A stretch of 64,000 nt of DNA from Xenopus tropicalis (lineage: Eukaryota > Chordata > Amphibia > Anura > Pipidae): contig NC_030685.2 of the NCBI RefSeq assembly GCF_000004195.4, positions 58,280,048-58,344,047 of the forward strand. Reading direction: 5' to 3'. The notes beneath the pieces are model-generated. The model saw only the letters and a program-made list of their open reading frames with translations, had not been told where the DNA came from and did not search any database. Below, piece by piece: positions 11,585 to 25,000 of the stretch; the first letter of the stretch is position 1, and every line of letters starts with the position of its first letter. The position numbers and the translations under genes were made by a program.

Positions 11585-12301
11585 ATCATGAAACTATAGG
11601 CCATTGTTTCTGTTATGTATTGCAGAAATATATTACATATACAAAGAGATATTCTTTGATTAGGTCACTTATTAGGGTGCACTGTATGTTTTAGTTATGT
11701 TTTCTAAACATATAGTTCCCCCTTATCTATCTTTGTGTTGACTTGGCTCCACAGTCACACTATTCTATTCCCTGCCAGTTGCTGAGGAGCATGACATCAC
11801 ACTGGCACAATGGCCACATTCAGCTGGAGATTAAGGGCAGCGATGTGCATCACCTCTATTTGTACACGGAGGTGGCCATAATGTTGCATTAGTACAGATG
11901 CATTGTCTAAACACGCTGCAACATATTACAGAGAGACCCTTCATTACAATGGGAATAGGAGTGTGTGTCATGTTGTAGCTTGCTGGGCTTTTTATCCTCT
12001 GTGGTTAAAGTAAAGAAAACATGACGTCCAACACATTTGTACTTGACATTGGATCCTATTGTGTGGGATCTCCTTCACCTTTGAGTGATGAATCAGCTTT
12101 GGTGGACATCTCTGCAAGTTAGTGAATTAAGATATAGATTTACTGCTTGGGGGAAAGGCAAGTGGGCTGTGTACATGCCCATCCTGAAGCCTATTTTATC
12201 TCTATCATCCCTTATCACATGCTTTTCTTAGAATACACCATCTATAAGGAAGCTGGATTTTATGCCAGAATTTTATGTAGAAAAAATTGTGCATGTAAAA
12301 T
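11585..12301. other. Non-coding DNA, presumed vwc2l intron
   Basis: No gene or complete repeat was recognised in this stretch. Confidence 0.5.
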
Positions 12302-12741
12302 GTAAAGGGGACCTGTCACCCAAACATAAATAACTGTATAAAAAAATAATTTGTAAAATAAACATGAATCCCAAATTATTTTTTTTATTCCATACCTGTT
12401 ATAAATGTATTTAAAAATATGAGCTGTTATGTATTGCCTCTTGCACAGAGTTGGGGCATGCAATTACTTTCACTTTCCATTCAGCACTTCCTAGATGTCA
12501 TTGCTTTTATGTATCCTGTACATGGGCATCGATATCAGGTGCCAGATTGTGGAGCATAAACAAGATTTTGGGAGGATGCAAAGCCAAAATGGCAGCTGCC
12601 TGCTTGCTGTGATTGTGTACTGGCAAGACTGAGATAAACAAGATTTATATAATTTATGTAGTGTAGGTAAAGTTAATTTTGCTCAACTAACATAGTAATA
12701 AGGGATTCACTATTATTTCTTAGGTTAATGGTCCCCTTTAA
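12302..12741. mobile_element. T2-like MITE, AAAGGGGACC end type
   Basis: The left end reads TAAAGGGGACCTGTCACCC. The right end reads GGTCCCCTTTAA, with TTAA at 12738-12741. The left target copy is mutated to GTAA. The interior is AT-rich and non-coding. Confidence 0.7.
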
Positions 12742-12773
12742 GCTTGATAAATTTGTTTTAATTTTACACACTA

Positions 12774-13320
12774 TAGGGCTCATTTACATTGGCAAGCTTA
12801 GTGGGCAATGGGCACTTTTCCCCACAGTTGTGCCTAAAACCACTTTGCTCTTTACACTTCCCTATCATAATGCTCGGTGCTGCTGAGAATTCCAAATCAG
12901 GTGCCATATTCCATTCCAAATCAGGTGCCATATTCCATTCCAAATCAGGTGCCATATTCCATTCCAAATCAGGTGCCATATTCCATTCCAAATCAGGTGA
13001 CATATTCCATTTCAAATCAGGGAACAGAGGAACCCTGGAGCTAATGCCACCTCCTAACCATGCTTCCACGTTCCCATAGCGCCCTGCGTCAATAGGAGCA
13101 GCACACTTGTGCCTAAAGGATTGGGTGCAGACATCAAACACTGTAAACAACGCCAGACAGACTGAAAATATTTGGCACAACTGAACTTGCTCTATGTGTC
13201 TATGTTGACAAATCAGATGCAAATGCAGTAGGTGCAGCACAAGTGTTGAGAATGACGCTGGAATTCTGGGAAAAATAGTGCATTGTGGGAAAAACATGGC
13301 GATTCCGCTCGTAATTTAGG
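12774..13320. mobile_element. GGGCTCATTTAC-end MITE carrying a 24-bp minisatellite
   Basis: The left end is ATAGGGCTCATTTACATTGG. The right end, on the minus strand, approximates TAAATTACGAGCGGAATCGCC. Inside, 12892-13021 holds five and a half 24-bp units of CCAAATCAGGTGCCATATT plus a 5-base spacer. Because 24 is a multiple of three, both strands show open frames with an 8-residue period (12764-13297 minus, 12789-13079 plus). These are repeat artefacts, not genes. Confidence 0.6.
12892..13021. repeat. 24-bp tandem repeat, about 5.4 units
   Basis: Unit starts fall at 12892, 12916, 12940, 12964 and 12988, with the last unit diverged (CATTTCAAATCAGGGA). The first four are nearly identical, indicating a recent slippage or unequal exchange event within the surrounding MITE. 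Confidence 0.92.
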
Positions 13321-16300
13321 TACGTGAATGCAACCTAATGTCTGATGATCAAATTAATGCTGTAATGCTGTCCTTGATCTCAACAAATAGGGCATGAGTT
13401 AAACATGTTTTTGCTACTTCTTAAGCTAAAGAGGGCAAACTTTAAAATTGAAGATACTCCATATTTGGTCCATACAAGGCATGTAGATTACAAGTACACA
13501 GATATCTCACCTGCATAATGGATTTATGTTTATCTGTAAGCCAAAACTTACCTTGCAAGGACCAAACATGGAGCAGCTTAACCTGGTGCCTCTACACACT
13601 CAGTCTATGGAAATAGGCTGAATATGATTACATAAAAGGCTGTTTCAGCTCCGCAATACAGACTTCTAGAAATGAGCCAACCCTCCTGTTTATCTGGTTT
13701 CTTGGGTTGTCATTTCGCTGCAATTGTAACATTTATATCTACTAAATAGCAGGTCAGGGGTGTCACTTTGTTAAAGAATCCCTGTGTATAGCAAATTGGG
13801 CATGACAGGTTCAAATACCCAAAGGTGGAATAACAGAGCACAATGAGAAGCAAGCAGGGTATATATACTGCTTTGGTCCTAATATCCTGCTAAAGGCCGA
13901 ACACACAGGCAAAGGGATAGAAGGAGACTTTCCCCCTCATTGACTTGTGAAATCTAATTTCACTTGTAATGAAATGACATTTCTGCTCGTCGTTAATTTT
14001 ACAGCTATCAGTCGGAGCTCGCTTTCCCCTCTCCTCCACGCTTCTCTTCCTACTTTCACAAAGAGACGCCAATTACTAATTGCTTTTTTTATTTTTGTGT
14101 TTTATCTTAAAAGCAACAACAGTTAAATAGAAGTTAAACTTTTTATTGGGCACATTAGGTTTTAACTCTTTCTCGGTAAACAGGGAAAAGCAGGATTTGT
14201 CTGCATTATTAGCGGAACTGCGCCTGTCCCTGACGTGCTGTTCTATTTACAATGTACGTGAGCAGCCTCATTAGTTTTTGCCTGCACCTGAGGGCTGTTG
14301 CCTCCGCTGTTAGATTCTTCAGTGTTCACATTTACCTGCTGCATAAACAGCATTTGTTTATCTTGTCACTTCTGTATATCGCTGTTGTCTCTTCTACACT
14401 TATTCTACATAACCCCCCTAAATTGTAAAATTTTGGTGAAAATTCAGGTGTAACTGTTCTTTAATAAACATTGCACCCTTATATGGACTTAACACCCAAG
14501 GGAAACTGTGGTGTTTATTGAAATGTTGTAGCTTTGTATATATTGAATTGGAAGCCAGATTCATAAATAGGCCCAGTTTCACTTATCTGCATTTTCCTGC
14601 CATGCAGCTATCTAAAGGCTTACGTCAGACAAGATTGTTCCTCCACATTAGAGTGTTTTGGGGCCAAAAGCCACCTGTACAGTGTGCAGAGTTTACATGT
14701 ATCAGGCCAATTGTTTGTTGTTCCGTTGGTTCAAGGGCTGAATTATATTAAAGAGATTTTGATATTCAAAGAAATATGTGGGGGCCTACAGCTGACTCTG
14801 GGCTATTAAAATACTTTGGAGAGCTACCAATTGGCTAGATAACACTGCTTGTAAAGTCTATGTTACCGGTCTGCTCCAGGCTATCGCCATTTTCCAAGGA
14901 ATTTATGAGTTGATGTGCAGAATACTAGGTTTTTTAACAAATATTCACATCTATATGTTATGGGTTGTGTTGCATGGGATCTATGGTCTTAAGATATGCA
15001 TGCATGCTATGTATAACTATACAACCATACAAACACCTAATAGTGCAGATAGACATAGCTGATGAATTCCCATTTGTAATAAAGATGCTCTAGGCATTTA
15101 CTGTACAGTACATTTGCCTGTACACAGAATCAAATGTACACACTTTGCAGTAAGCCAAATATTGGACTTTAACATAGTGCTGTTCAACAGCCATGAAAAA
15201 ATAATACCCCCTTCTAATGGTGCGTGGGCTGGCCCAGAAACCCTGGATTTACCTGTGTGTTTGGGCAGGCTTTTTACTTTTTGGGAAGGTTGAAGGCAGG
15301 TGATGGGCGCACTACCCTTCATGCTTGTGCCATTAATATCTTTTCCTAAGCCCTCTCCTACATACATATCTGCTAGGGCATTTAACATATACACTATGCA
15401 CATTCTTATTATCATACCCCTTCCAGTGGGTGTAGTGGTTTATGGACACCCCTGGAAGCTTTTCAGTGATGGAATATGCTGCAGAACTTCCAGCTGCCAC
15501 TGTTGAAGCTCATCAGGCTCACTCTACTTACCTGAGCCCAACACGCTATAGCCCTATCTGTCGCTTCACCATGGTCACTACACCACTATTCTTCTTAATG
15601 GGGTCAAGGGGATTTCAATGTTCCAGTGTTCCAGTCTAAAGCTGGCCACACACTTTGAGGTGTGATCATTTAGTGAAGTCAATGAATGGCAAATTGCCAC
15701 CCACACACTGGACAAATCATGCTGATCTGATTGTTGGCCTGGTGGCCAAAGATTAGACTGTACTACAGGCCTACAGAGAGCTATCCAATCCTTGTCCAAA
15801 TGAATTTAATAGGTCAGACCCTTACATGGGCCTCATAAAAAAGCCAATGAGATGCCAAGTAGGTCTGGAGGGGCCAAACTGGCAGATTTTATCAGATTTG
15901 TATGGCCACATTAAATGACTCTTACCACAGTGGTAAGTTCCACCAAAGATACCCTGCCACTATCTAGTGTTACACCTACATGCCCACGTAATGTTACCAG
16001 GTCAGAGAACTTCCAGCATTCTATTGCTCTCAGCCTTTGGACCTCCTCCTACACTAGAAGTAGAAATTACATATAACTATGTATGTCCTGGTTATTCTTT
16101 TTGGTAACATCCTGTTGCACAAGTATAAAGCATACACTCTGCACACCCTTATTACCCCTAGTGGCAAATAGTTACTGCTGTGAAAGCACCCATTGACGAA
16201 GGTACTTGTGTTCACAATATAATTACTTGCAATTGAACATGGTAGTCTCATGCACTGATAGGGGTCTTGAATTCTTGTATTCTGTCATTCTCTACCAGGC

Positions 16301-17764
16301 AATAGCTTTGTCTGCATTACAAATGACTATGATAGTCAAATTAATCCACAGCACAAGCTCTGGTGAGCTACAAACAAAGACAAGGCATTGCTATAGCCAG
16401 CTATCTTTCTGACCGTGACGGTAGACAGAGCAGGGAGTTTAATGTTCAAGAGAGAAGCCATAAATCTGTGGCCCTTAAGGTCCCATGTAATTTTTTCATT
16501 GGTTTCACACATTGCCTGGGAGCTCCACAAAGCCAATTTCTAATACAAAGTATTTAAAGGGCAGTGTGCAGGGACCATTCCAGCATAAAGTCTGACCTGC
16601 TGCCTCAGGAGAATTTGGACTTCGGCTTCTTTATGTAATTAAGTCAGATTTAATGGCTGGCTCCCTATTGATCTAAACAAGTAGGGCTGTGGTGTGTGCT
16701 GTGCAAGCTAAGAGCAGCAACACTGAAAGGACACAAGGAGACTGCATTATATGGAAAGGAACCCAGCACACTGCTCTTATTTCCCAGGCTTTGGGGACCG
16801 CTTGTTCTCATATTAACAGTTCTTGTTTAAAATGATTAACACTTTTAGCTCCTAATCATGAAGGTTCTAGGAAAAAAAGGCCCTTGTGGCTGTTCAGAAG
16901 GATCAGGAAATTCTCTGTGGTCACATTCAGCAGGACTCAAGTAAAAAAGAGTTTATGGGTACAAACCTGCAAAAGATTAGAAACTGATTTGATGATTATC
17001 TTATTCCCTTTATTGATTGATAGGTTCATGGTTTAGTGACTTGAGTGCAACGATACACAGTACTGTGCTGTTGTCCTGAAATATACACGCCCCATCACAT
17101 ATCAAGATACTGGCAATTACCAACAATATCTGTCCCATGGATATTTCATTGCATAACTTCCTGATTAATGCAGCAATGGGTACAACATTATAACTGTGTT
17201 TATTGGTAAATCTGTCAAAATTACTTGAAATAGTTAATAAATAGCTACAAGGTTGACAGTGGCCTGGAAGAAAATGGTTTTCATTTGACAATGCCTTGGG
17301 GAAGATGCCTGCAAACTAACATCAACCATCAAACAACTTCTGCCATCATTATGTTCTCTACTTACCAACAACAGCTTGGTATAATCTTCTTATCTCTCCA
17401 GATGGGCTGCAATGTTTGGCTGCAATGTTTAGCTGCAATGTTTAGCACAGCTTATTGCTCTCTAGGGTTAGGGCTACATACATCAGGAAGAGGTTGCCTT
17501 ACCCAGTTTATACTTTAGTGTGCTAACATCATACCCAGGTACCCTCACATCTAAAGAGCATGTTTAGTGTACTTACATACAACTTAGGAAGGCTAAGCCA
17601 CCCTAATAGAAACCAACTGGCATATATTCATGGTTATTAAAGGCTTCCATTGATCACCGCTCTCCCCCACCACCACCACCAAACAAAAATCTCACTCTAA
17701 TTTCTATTTGACAATAACATGCAGGAAAGTAAGCTGGTAAATACATATTTTATTTCAGTTCATC
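13321..17764. other. Non-coding DNA with candidate conserved blocks, presumed vwc2l intron
   Basis: No exon is recognised. A MITE with the end TAAAGCTGGCCACACACT lies at 15637-15914. The blocks 13900-14410 and 16590-16870 are non-repetitive; the first has a higher CpG content and is described under findings. A short triplet-like repeat GGCTGCAATGTTT occurs three times near 17400-17440. Confidence 0.5.
15637..15914. mobile_element. GGCCATACAC-type MITE, diverged copy
   Basis: The left end is TAAAGCTGGCCACACACTTT. The right end reads TATGGCCACATTAA, its imperfect inverse. It belongs with the better-preserved copies at 40962, 58739 and 61502, and is older by the number of mismatches in its ends. 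Confidence 0.55.
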
Positions 17765-18385
17765 CAGCAGGTGGTACCAACCCTTAAGGTTGGCCTCTAG
17801 GGGACTGCCCATCAGCCTATAAAAGGGAGTGCAGGAGCTAGACTTCCTCTTTTGCCTGTTAACATTAAAGGCAAGACAGACTGTAGTTGGGCGGCCACTT
17901 AGTAGGCTGCACCCTGCTTGGACTACTCCAGTATCAGTTTTAACTCAAAGGTAGCTTTGCTAGTCAGTAAGTGCAGTCTGTGGCCTTTAATGAGAAATTT
18001 GGGGTAGGGCCCTGGGCAAGTGTGTGCCAGTTAGGGATTGGAGAGTTTAGGAGTAGATTAGTGAGAACCTAAGGGAACTGTAGTGAGACAGCCTGGGAGA
18101 AGCTCATGCACTGTATGCTGGACACAACAAAGATGTAGGGGGAAAGCTTTACTGGGATAGAAAGCCCCCTCAACCACTAATGGGGCACTGCTAGTGCATT
18201 TTCCACATTCCAATGGCATTGGAGGTTTCTGGAGAGGGAATGCTGTGTGTGGATGGATATGAGATCTTTGTAACCTAGTCTGTGCCTTGGTTCATTGCAT
18301 AACTGCTGAGATGGCTTCTACTTGCACCAAAGACCTACCCAATCCCCTTTCCCATGATGGGAGTCTACCAGCTACAGGTAGCCCT
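17765..18385. mobile_element. LTR-like block (possible solo LTR)
   Basis: The sequence has a TATA box in promoter-like context (CCTATAAAAGGGAGTGCAGG at about 17818), a GCAGGTGGTACCAACC box upstream, and a GC-richer transcribed-looking region after it. It ends near CCCTGTTACA (18383-18392). This is the layout of a retroelement LTR, but I cannot locate matching TG...CA borders with a target duplication. It could instead be a unique promoter. Confidence 0.3.
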
Positions 18386-18791
18386 GTTACATGCACATTA
18401 GGCTAATTAACTTTCATCAGGAATTAATTGACTGTATTACATGAAGTGTGTATAGGGAAAGTATACTCCATGCATATGGTTCCCAGGTCAGAATCAGGCC
18501 CAGGACCATAGTAATTGTGCCACCACTCTGCCATCATGCTTACTAACCCAATTCCTTCTATATTACTATGGTAATGTTATAAATGATTTCCTGATAGTAC
18601 AGTGTAATTATTCTTTATGCAATAATGACTACTTTCTGCTGCTTATGACAGTTAACCATAGAACATACCCAGCAGTTCTTCACTGGAAGGTTTTTTTCCA
18701 CATCACACAATTGCTTCTAGAACAAAACTGGAATCTGAACAGCATCCCTCATGCTATCCACAGTTTTTTTTTTTTTTGCTGAAGACATGTG

Positions 18792-20009
18792 GGGCCTGAT
18801 TCACTAAAGTGCGATAAAATGTGCGCTATTTTTAGTTTGCGCTAAAAATTTAACCGCGTCTTAATTTTGGCGACTTTTCGCACGATTCACTATAAGCATA
18901 CTTGCGCTTTTTTACGCGCGATATTGCATGCGTTATTTAACTTGCCGGTACATGCGCTAAATTACGCACGCGAATAGCCGCCGCATATGAATGGTAGCAT
19001 AGAAATAGTGTATAAAAATTGTCGCCGCATATAAATGGTGTATATAAATATTAGCCACATATAAATGGTAGCATATAAATGGTAGCATATAAATAGTAGA
19101 TGCTTATAAATAGTAGCCACTAGTGATGAGCAAATGTGTTCTGGTTATCTTTAGTGAAAAATTAGCAAATCTTTCAAAAGATCCACGAAACGGCAAAAAT
19201 GTTGTGCGGGCAAAAAAATTGTTGCCCGTGACTATAATTTTTTGACACTTGTATAAATTTTTGGATGTGCGGTGAATTTTTGCTTGGCGAATTTTTTCAT
19301 GCGTTTTGCCATTGGCGGATTGTTTTGCGAAACGCATGAAAAAATCTGCCGCGAAAAAATATTCAACGCACGTCCAAAAATTCGCTGCGAATCCATGCCT
19401 GGCGAAACATTTCATCACTTGTAGCCAAATATAAATAGTCGCGCAAATGAACGCACGCCATGTTAGCCATACACTTGCGGAAAATTACTGTATTAAAAAT
19501 GAACATTTCTCTGCAAACTGGCGGCTGCGTCACTCTAGGGGAAACACAGACTTCAATAAATAACACTGTAAAGTCCATATTTTATTGCAAAAAACTCATT
19601 TACTGTACTTTTCTATAATTATCGCCTGCCTGTAGTAGGTGTTAATTTTGAGTAAAATTGAGTAAAAAGACACATACTTGAATAAATAACACTGTAAGTC
19701 TATATTTTATTGCAAAAAACTCATTTACTGTACTTTTCTATAATTTTTCGCCTGCCTGTAGTAGGTGTTAATTTTCGCATAGCTGAATGCGATATTTAGC
19801 GCGCAAAAGTTATAGTGAATCATGCGATCGTATACTTTTCAGCGCGGAAATTAACGAATGCGGTAAAACTAGCGCGAGAAATACTGCATGCGAAAATGGC
19901 GATTTATCGCACGCGATAATACTATGGTGAATCGCGCGCAAATTATCGCGTCTTTTTTACCGCAAAAAAGCGTGCGATAATTTTTATCGCACTTTAGTGA
20001 ATCAGGCCC
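18792..20009. mobile_element. 1.2-kb TIR element, non-autonomous, with nested insertion
   Basis: The ends are inverted repeats of GGGCCTGATTCACTAAAGTG, continuing GCGATAAAA. The trinucleotide GTG flanks both sides (18789-18791 and 20010-20012). Subterminal regions are rich in GCGCGATA/TATCGCAC motifs, for example 18900-18975 and 19840-19990. The interior holds a short ATATAAATGGTAGC repeat run (about 19000-19110), a nested hAT MITE (19121-19420) and a duplicated segment of about 100 bp (19555-19655 and 19683-19770, sharing ATTTTATTGCAAAAAACTC). There is no transposase frame. The superfamily is unresolved. Confidence 0.82.
19121..19420. mobile_element. hAT MITE nested in the 1.2-kb TIR element
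   Basis: The ends are TAGTGATGAGCAAATGTGTT and, on the minus strand, AAGTGATGAAATGTTTCGCC. The flanks GTAGCCAC (19113-19120) and GTAGCCAA (19421-19428) match at 7 of 8 positions, as expected for an aged hAT target duplication. The element folds back over most of its length through GCGAAT/ATTCGC and GCATGAAAAAAT arms. Confidence 0.8.
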
Positions 20010-20592
20010 GTGGTCTTCAATTGCAATCCTCACACCGGGTATAAATCTAGGCACACTGAATTTATTTCTCCCCATTCAATACATACTGTACTCAGCTGTG
20101 CTTAGCCATGGATTGCTTTAGAAAGTTTAGAATATAACTGTGACAGTGCAGGGTGAGGGCTTCTCCATACACATGTGTAACAATGTAAAATATATGGATT
20201 AAACATGCAGGTTTGTATTAAAGTGTCACCATGTGGGAAAGTTTTTCCAACAAGTTAGAGAATAGATCTGTGTTCCCTAATGTATCAGAGAGTGCTTGCA
20301 CATGCATTTGTGTGTTTAACAGATAGGCCACTTAGTGAAGGCAACACATTTATATGCATAGATGAATACAGAAAGCATTTTAGCACCGAAGGAAAAGCCA
20401 CTTAGTGGGACCAAGTTATTTTTAAACCCCCTTTTAGTAAAACTTCAATTTCAAATAAGAAAATATTAACTCTTAACTTGAAATTTTGAAAATAGCATGT
20501 GTAATGCTCCCATATTTTAGGTTAAAAAATACCTTTCCTTTTCTAAGGCTGTCTTTAGAGCTTACAGTCTATTAAGATGTACAATGTTGTGA

Positions 20593-20755
20593 ATTAGTGA
20601 TGTGTGGGTCAGAAAAAACTCAAGCCGCACCCAACCCTAACCCATAAAAACTTAACCTGCACTCGACCCAATGTATTTCCCCAACTTTAACCCAAAATGG
20701 TCTCCCAAGTTTCAACCCAAGCTCACCTGGCCTATGGGAAAACCCACTCACCACA
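20593..20755. mobile_element. Fragment of a hAT-like MITE, TAGTGATGTGTGGGTC end
   Basis: The left end is TAGTGATGTGTGGGTCAG, followed by repeated ACCC/AACCC words (CCAACCCTAACCC, CGACCC). No inverse right end is found before the next T2 element at 20817. Confidence 0.45.
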
Positions 20756-20816
20756 ATAGTGAATGTCATTTAAAAAAACACACAATTGTTGGAGCAGTAT
20801 TCTTTAAAATTGTCTA

Positions 20817-21227
20817 TTAAAGGAACAGTAACACCAAAAATTGAAAGTGTATAAAAGTAATTAAAATTTAATGTGCTGCTGCCCTGCACTGGTACAACTG
20901 GTGTGTTTGCCTGTTTATATAAACAAAGCTACTGTGTAGGCATGGGGGCAGCCATTCAAATTTGAAAAGGCACAGGCACATATCAGATAACAGATAAAAG
21001 CCTATTGTATTCTACAGAGCGTATCTCTTATCTGCTATGTAACCTGGGTCTTTCCTCCTTTTTCCAGCTTGAATGGCTGCCCCCATGGCTACACAGCAGC
21101 TTATTTATATAAATTATAGTAGAGTTACTGTAGCAAACACACAACTTTTACTAGTGCAGGGCAACAGTACATTATATTTTAAATACTTTCAAAAAACTTT
21201 CATTTTTTGGTGTTACTGTTCCCTTAA
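20817..21227. mobile_element. T2 MITE with long fold-back arms, copy A
   Basis: TTAA lies at 20817-20820 and 21224-21227. The inverted ends are AAGGRAACAGTAACACCAAA. The arms extend for well over 100 bp and include a GCCATTCAA...TTGAATGGC pair and a TATCTGTTATCTG-like centre. Its sister copy at 63131-63555 has the same organisation. Confidence 0.9.
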
Positions 21228-22765
<1,538 letters not shown>

Positions 22766-23686
22766 ACTCACTGTGCCTATTCTAGAGAGAGAGGAGAGGA
22801 TGGACCATCTCTACAGATCAGCCTGTAAAAGAACACATAGCTGAAAGGAAAGGTCAATTATAGTGGACAAGCATAACAGAGAAGATGCCGGAACGAGTAG
22901 GATTGGTTGTTCGGTGTAGATGTTGCAGTGAGCTGCAATCACTGAGACATTCAAATGACAAAGGGACGTCAATGCCAACTTTTGATCACCTAATCGCCAC
23001 CCCTGGGAATGGCTGGCAAGGTTTAATCAGAGAGATCCTGGATACTTTCCAACGTGACACTGTGAGGAAGCTCTGGATCCATTTCTTTGGTCCTTGCGAA
23101 TTTACCTGACAATCTTTTGTCCTGTCTCCTGTTATATTATGTTGTTTTTTTTTTATTATCCTGGAATTGCATATAATTTTCACACAGAGACCACAGAAAA
23201 GGGGAAAACGTTCTTTTTTTTTAACAGTAAATGCTGATTCATTGCTGCATACACCCCCACTATAATTAAGCACCATTACAGTATGACTTTGTTTGCTTAC
23301 AGAAAGGCCTCGAGTGGATTCAGAGCATTGCAGAACCATTTGCTCCAGGAGAATAATATATTTGTTTGAAGTGTGCGTCTTTTTCATGGAGAAAAGCATT
23401 ATTTGTCACCATTTCTTTTCTTCATGTATTGTCTGTTTCCAAATAATATGGGCCAGATTTCAGTGGCAAATCTCCAACTGTTCCTTCTGTCTGTGCTGCC
23501 TCTCAGAGCTAAAAGCCCAGTAACACCAAAACATGGAAATGATTCATTTGCGCTGATATTGCAGTTATTTGTTTCCAGTACTCACACAATGCTCACTTCA
23601 GAGGCAAGGTTATGCATTCCATGCTATTTTCTTTATTTAAAGGCAGTGGCAGACAGTTTTCTGTCTGTGAGGCTGACAAACCACTG
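22766..23686 (+). other. vwc2l: Probable vwc2l 3' UTR and downstream DNA
   Basis: The first ~340 bp after the stop codon (to about 23110) are non-repetitive and of balanced composition, as expected for a 3' UTR. No AATAAA is present in this stretch, so the cleavage site is not located. A 74-codon open frame at 22885-23109 has no motif. A T-rich run follows at 23140-23155, and oligo-T at 23213-23222. Confidence 0.45.
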
Positions 23687-23996
23687 TTAAAGGAAAGGTA
23701 AACCCTCAAAATGAATATAAAATTGCTCAGACTGCTCTTCTCAGCACCTGTGCAAAAGTCATCAAACATTTCTCTTGACGCAGAACAATCCCTCTGAAAT
23801 ATTTTCCCGACTGGATGCTAGAACTGACCAGCAAGTGGCGCTGTTGTTTCAATGTCATTATATTAGCAGCATAAAAATTGCTAATATCTTGAAATCTAGA
23901 AGAAAAAAAAAGATGTAAGTTGCAAAGGTTCTTAGAAGAGCCATCTGAGCAAATATAAATTCATTTGTTTTGAGAGTTTAAGTTTGCTTTGTTCAG
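23687..23996. mobile_element. T2-like MITE, aged
   Basis: It begins TTAAAGGAAAGGTAAACCC at 23687. Inside, GCTCAGACTGCTCTTCTCAG (23727-23746) is matched in inverse by CTTAGAAGAGCCATCTGAGC (about 23931-23950). The right terminus is degenerate (GAGAGTTTAAGTTTG), so the end coordinate is approximate. Confidence 0.6.
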
Positions 23997-24826
23997 CTAT
24001 GGATAACACATATATTTATGTATTGGGACAGACAGCCGATGCCAATATGATCATTTTCTATAAGTGAATTTTTGGAACCGCAAACAGTGTAGTATATTTT
24101 GTACATAACATTTTTTTATGTTATTGGCCCTATTAGGGAAACTATAGCTTAAACTATAGCTTTTATATTGGCCTCTATAGGAAAGAATATTTTGTAAAAT
24201 TCATATATCTATATTAAGACATAGCTCCCTGCAATCTAATTCTATATGTATAAAAAGGACCTAATCATGATTGGGTTTGTCAAGGTGTGTCTATGGGGTT
24301 GCTGTGACATGAGAAATGTTATGAATCGGGGATATTGGTAGATGTGCTGTTTTTCTAAAGAATACAGTGTTCTTGGGGTTATACATTCCTCAGCATGTCC
24401 AGCCCTCCTATTTCAGGACTATTAGTTTGAGGCCATTAATTTAGAGTTCAGATAAACACAAAAGGGAAAAGGCTGCTGTTTATCAGCACTGGGCCCCTCG
24501 CTGCCACTACTGCTACCAACACTCAGTGATCACAAACCACCTCCCAACACTACCTCCCCTGCTGATCCCCCACTGGTCCCCTGTGCCAGTGAGTAGCTTA
24601 CTGACCTCCAATTTGGCCCTTCATGCTGTTGCACCCTAGGCAGCTGCCTACTCTGCCTACACCTTAGTTTTGGCCCTGACGAATATTCCTAACTATAACA
24701 AAATAGTCTTTCCTAGAGAAACAACACAATTTACGATGTGGAAGGCAGAGTGCAAAGTTCAAAAAGAGCGCAATCAACTGTGTTTTGCACTTTGCACTTC
24801 CAGGCTAGATCAATTGCCACAAGTCC
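23997..24826. other. Intergenic DNA, probable repeat fragments
   Basis: No gene is visible. The segment 24440-24690 is CCT/CAC-rich and, read on the minus strand, starts GTCAGGGCCAAAACTAAGG. This looks like one end of a hAT-like element, but no partner end is found. Confidence 0.4.
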
Positions 24827-25000
24827 CTATTATTATTATTATTAACATTTATTTATAAAGCACCAACATATTCCACAGCGCTGTACAATAAGGGGGTTTC
24901 ATACATTGGACATACAGAGTAACATATAAAGCAACCAATAACCGATACAAGAGGTGAAGAGTGCCCTGCCCAAAAGAGCTTACAATCCCTACTCTCCATT
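24827..25000. repeat. Dispersed repeat with ATT-tail (LINE 3'-end-like)
   Basis: (ATT)n leads into TTTATTTATAAAGCACCAAC, then the CAGCGCTGTACAATA box, and later AAGAGCTTACAATC. The same ordered boxes recur at 25557-25765. An ATT microsatellite at one end and no inverted repeats suggest the tail of an antisense non-LTR retroelement. This repeat type is very common in amphibian DNA. Confidence 0.6.

Noticed and set aside
22885..23109. 74-codon open frame after the vwc2l stop, as a separate small gene.
   Set aside because: It lies in the likely 3' UTR, with no motif and no supporting signal.
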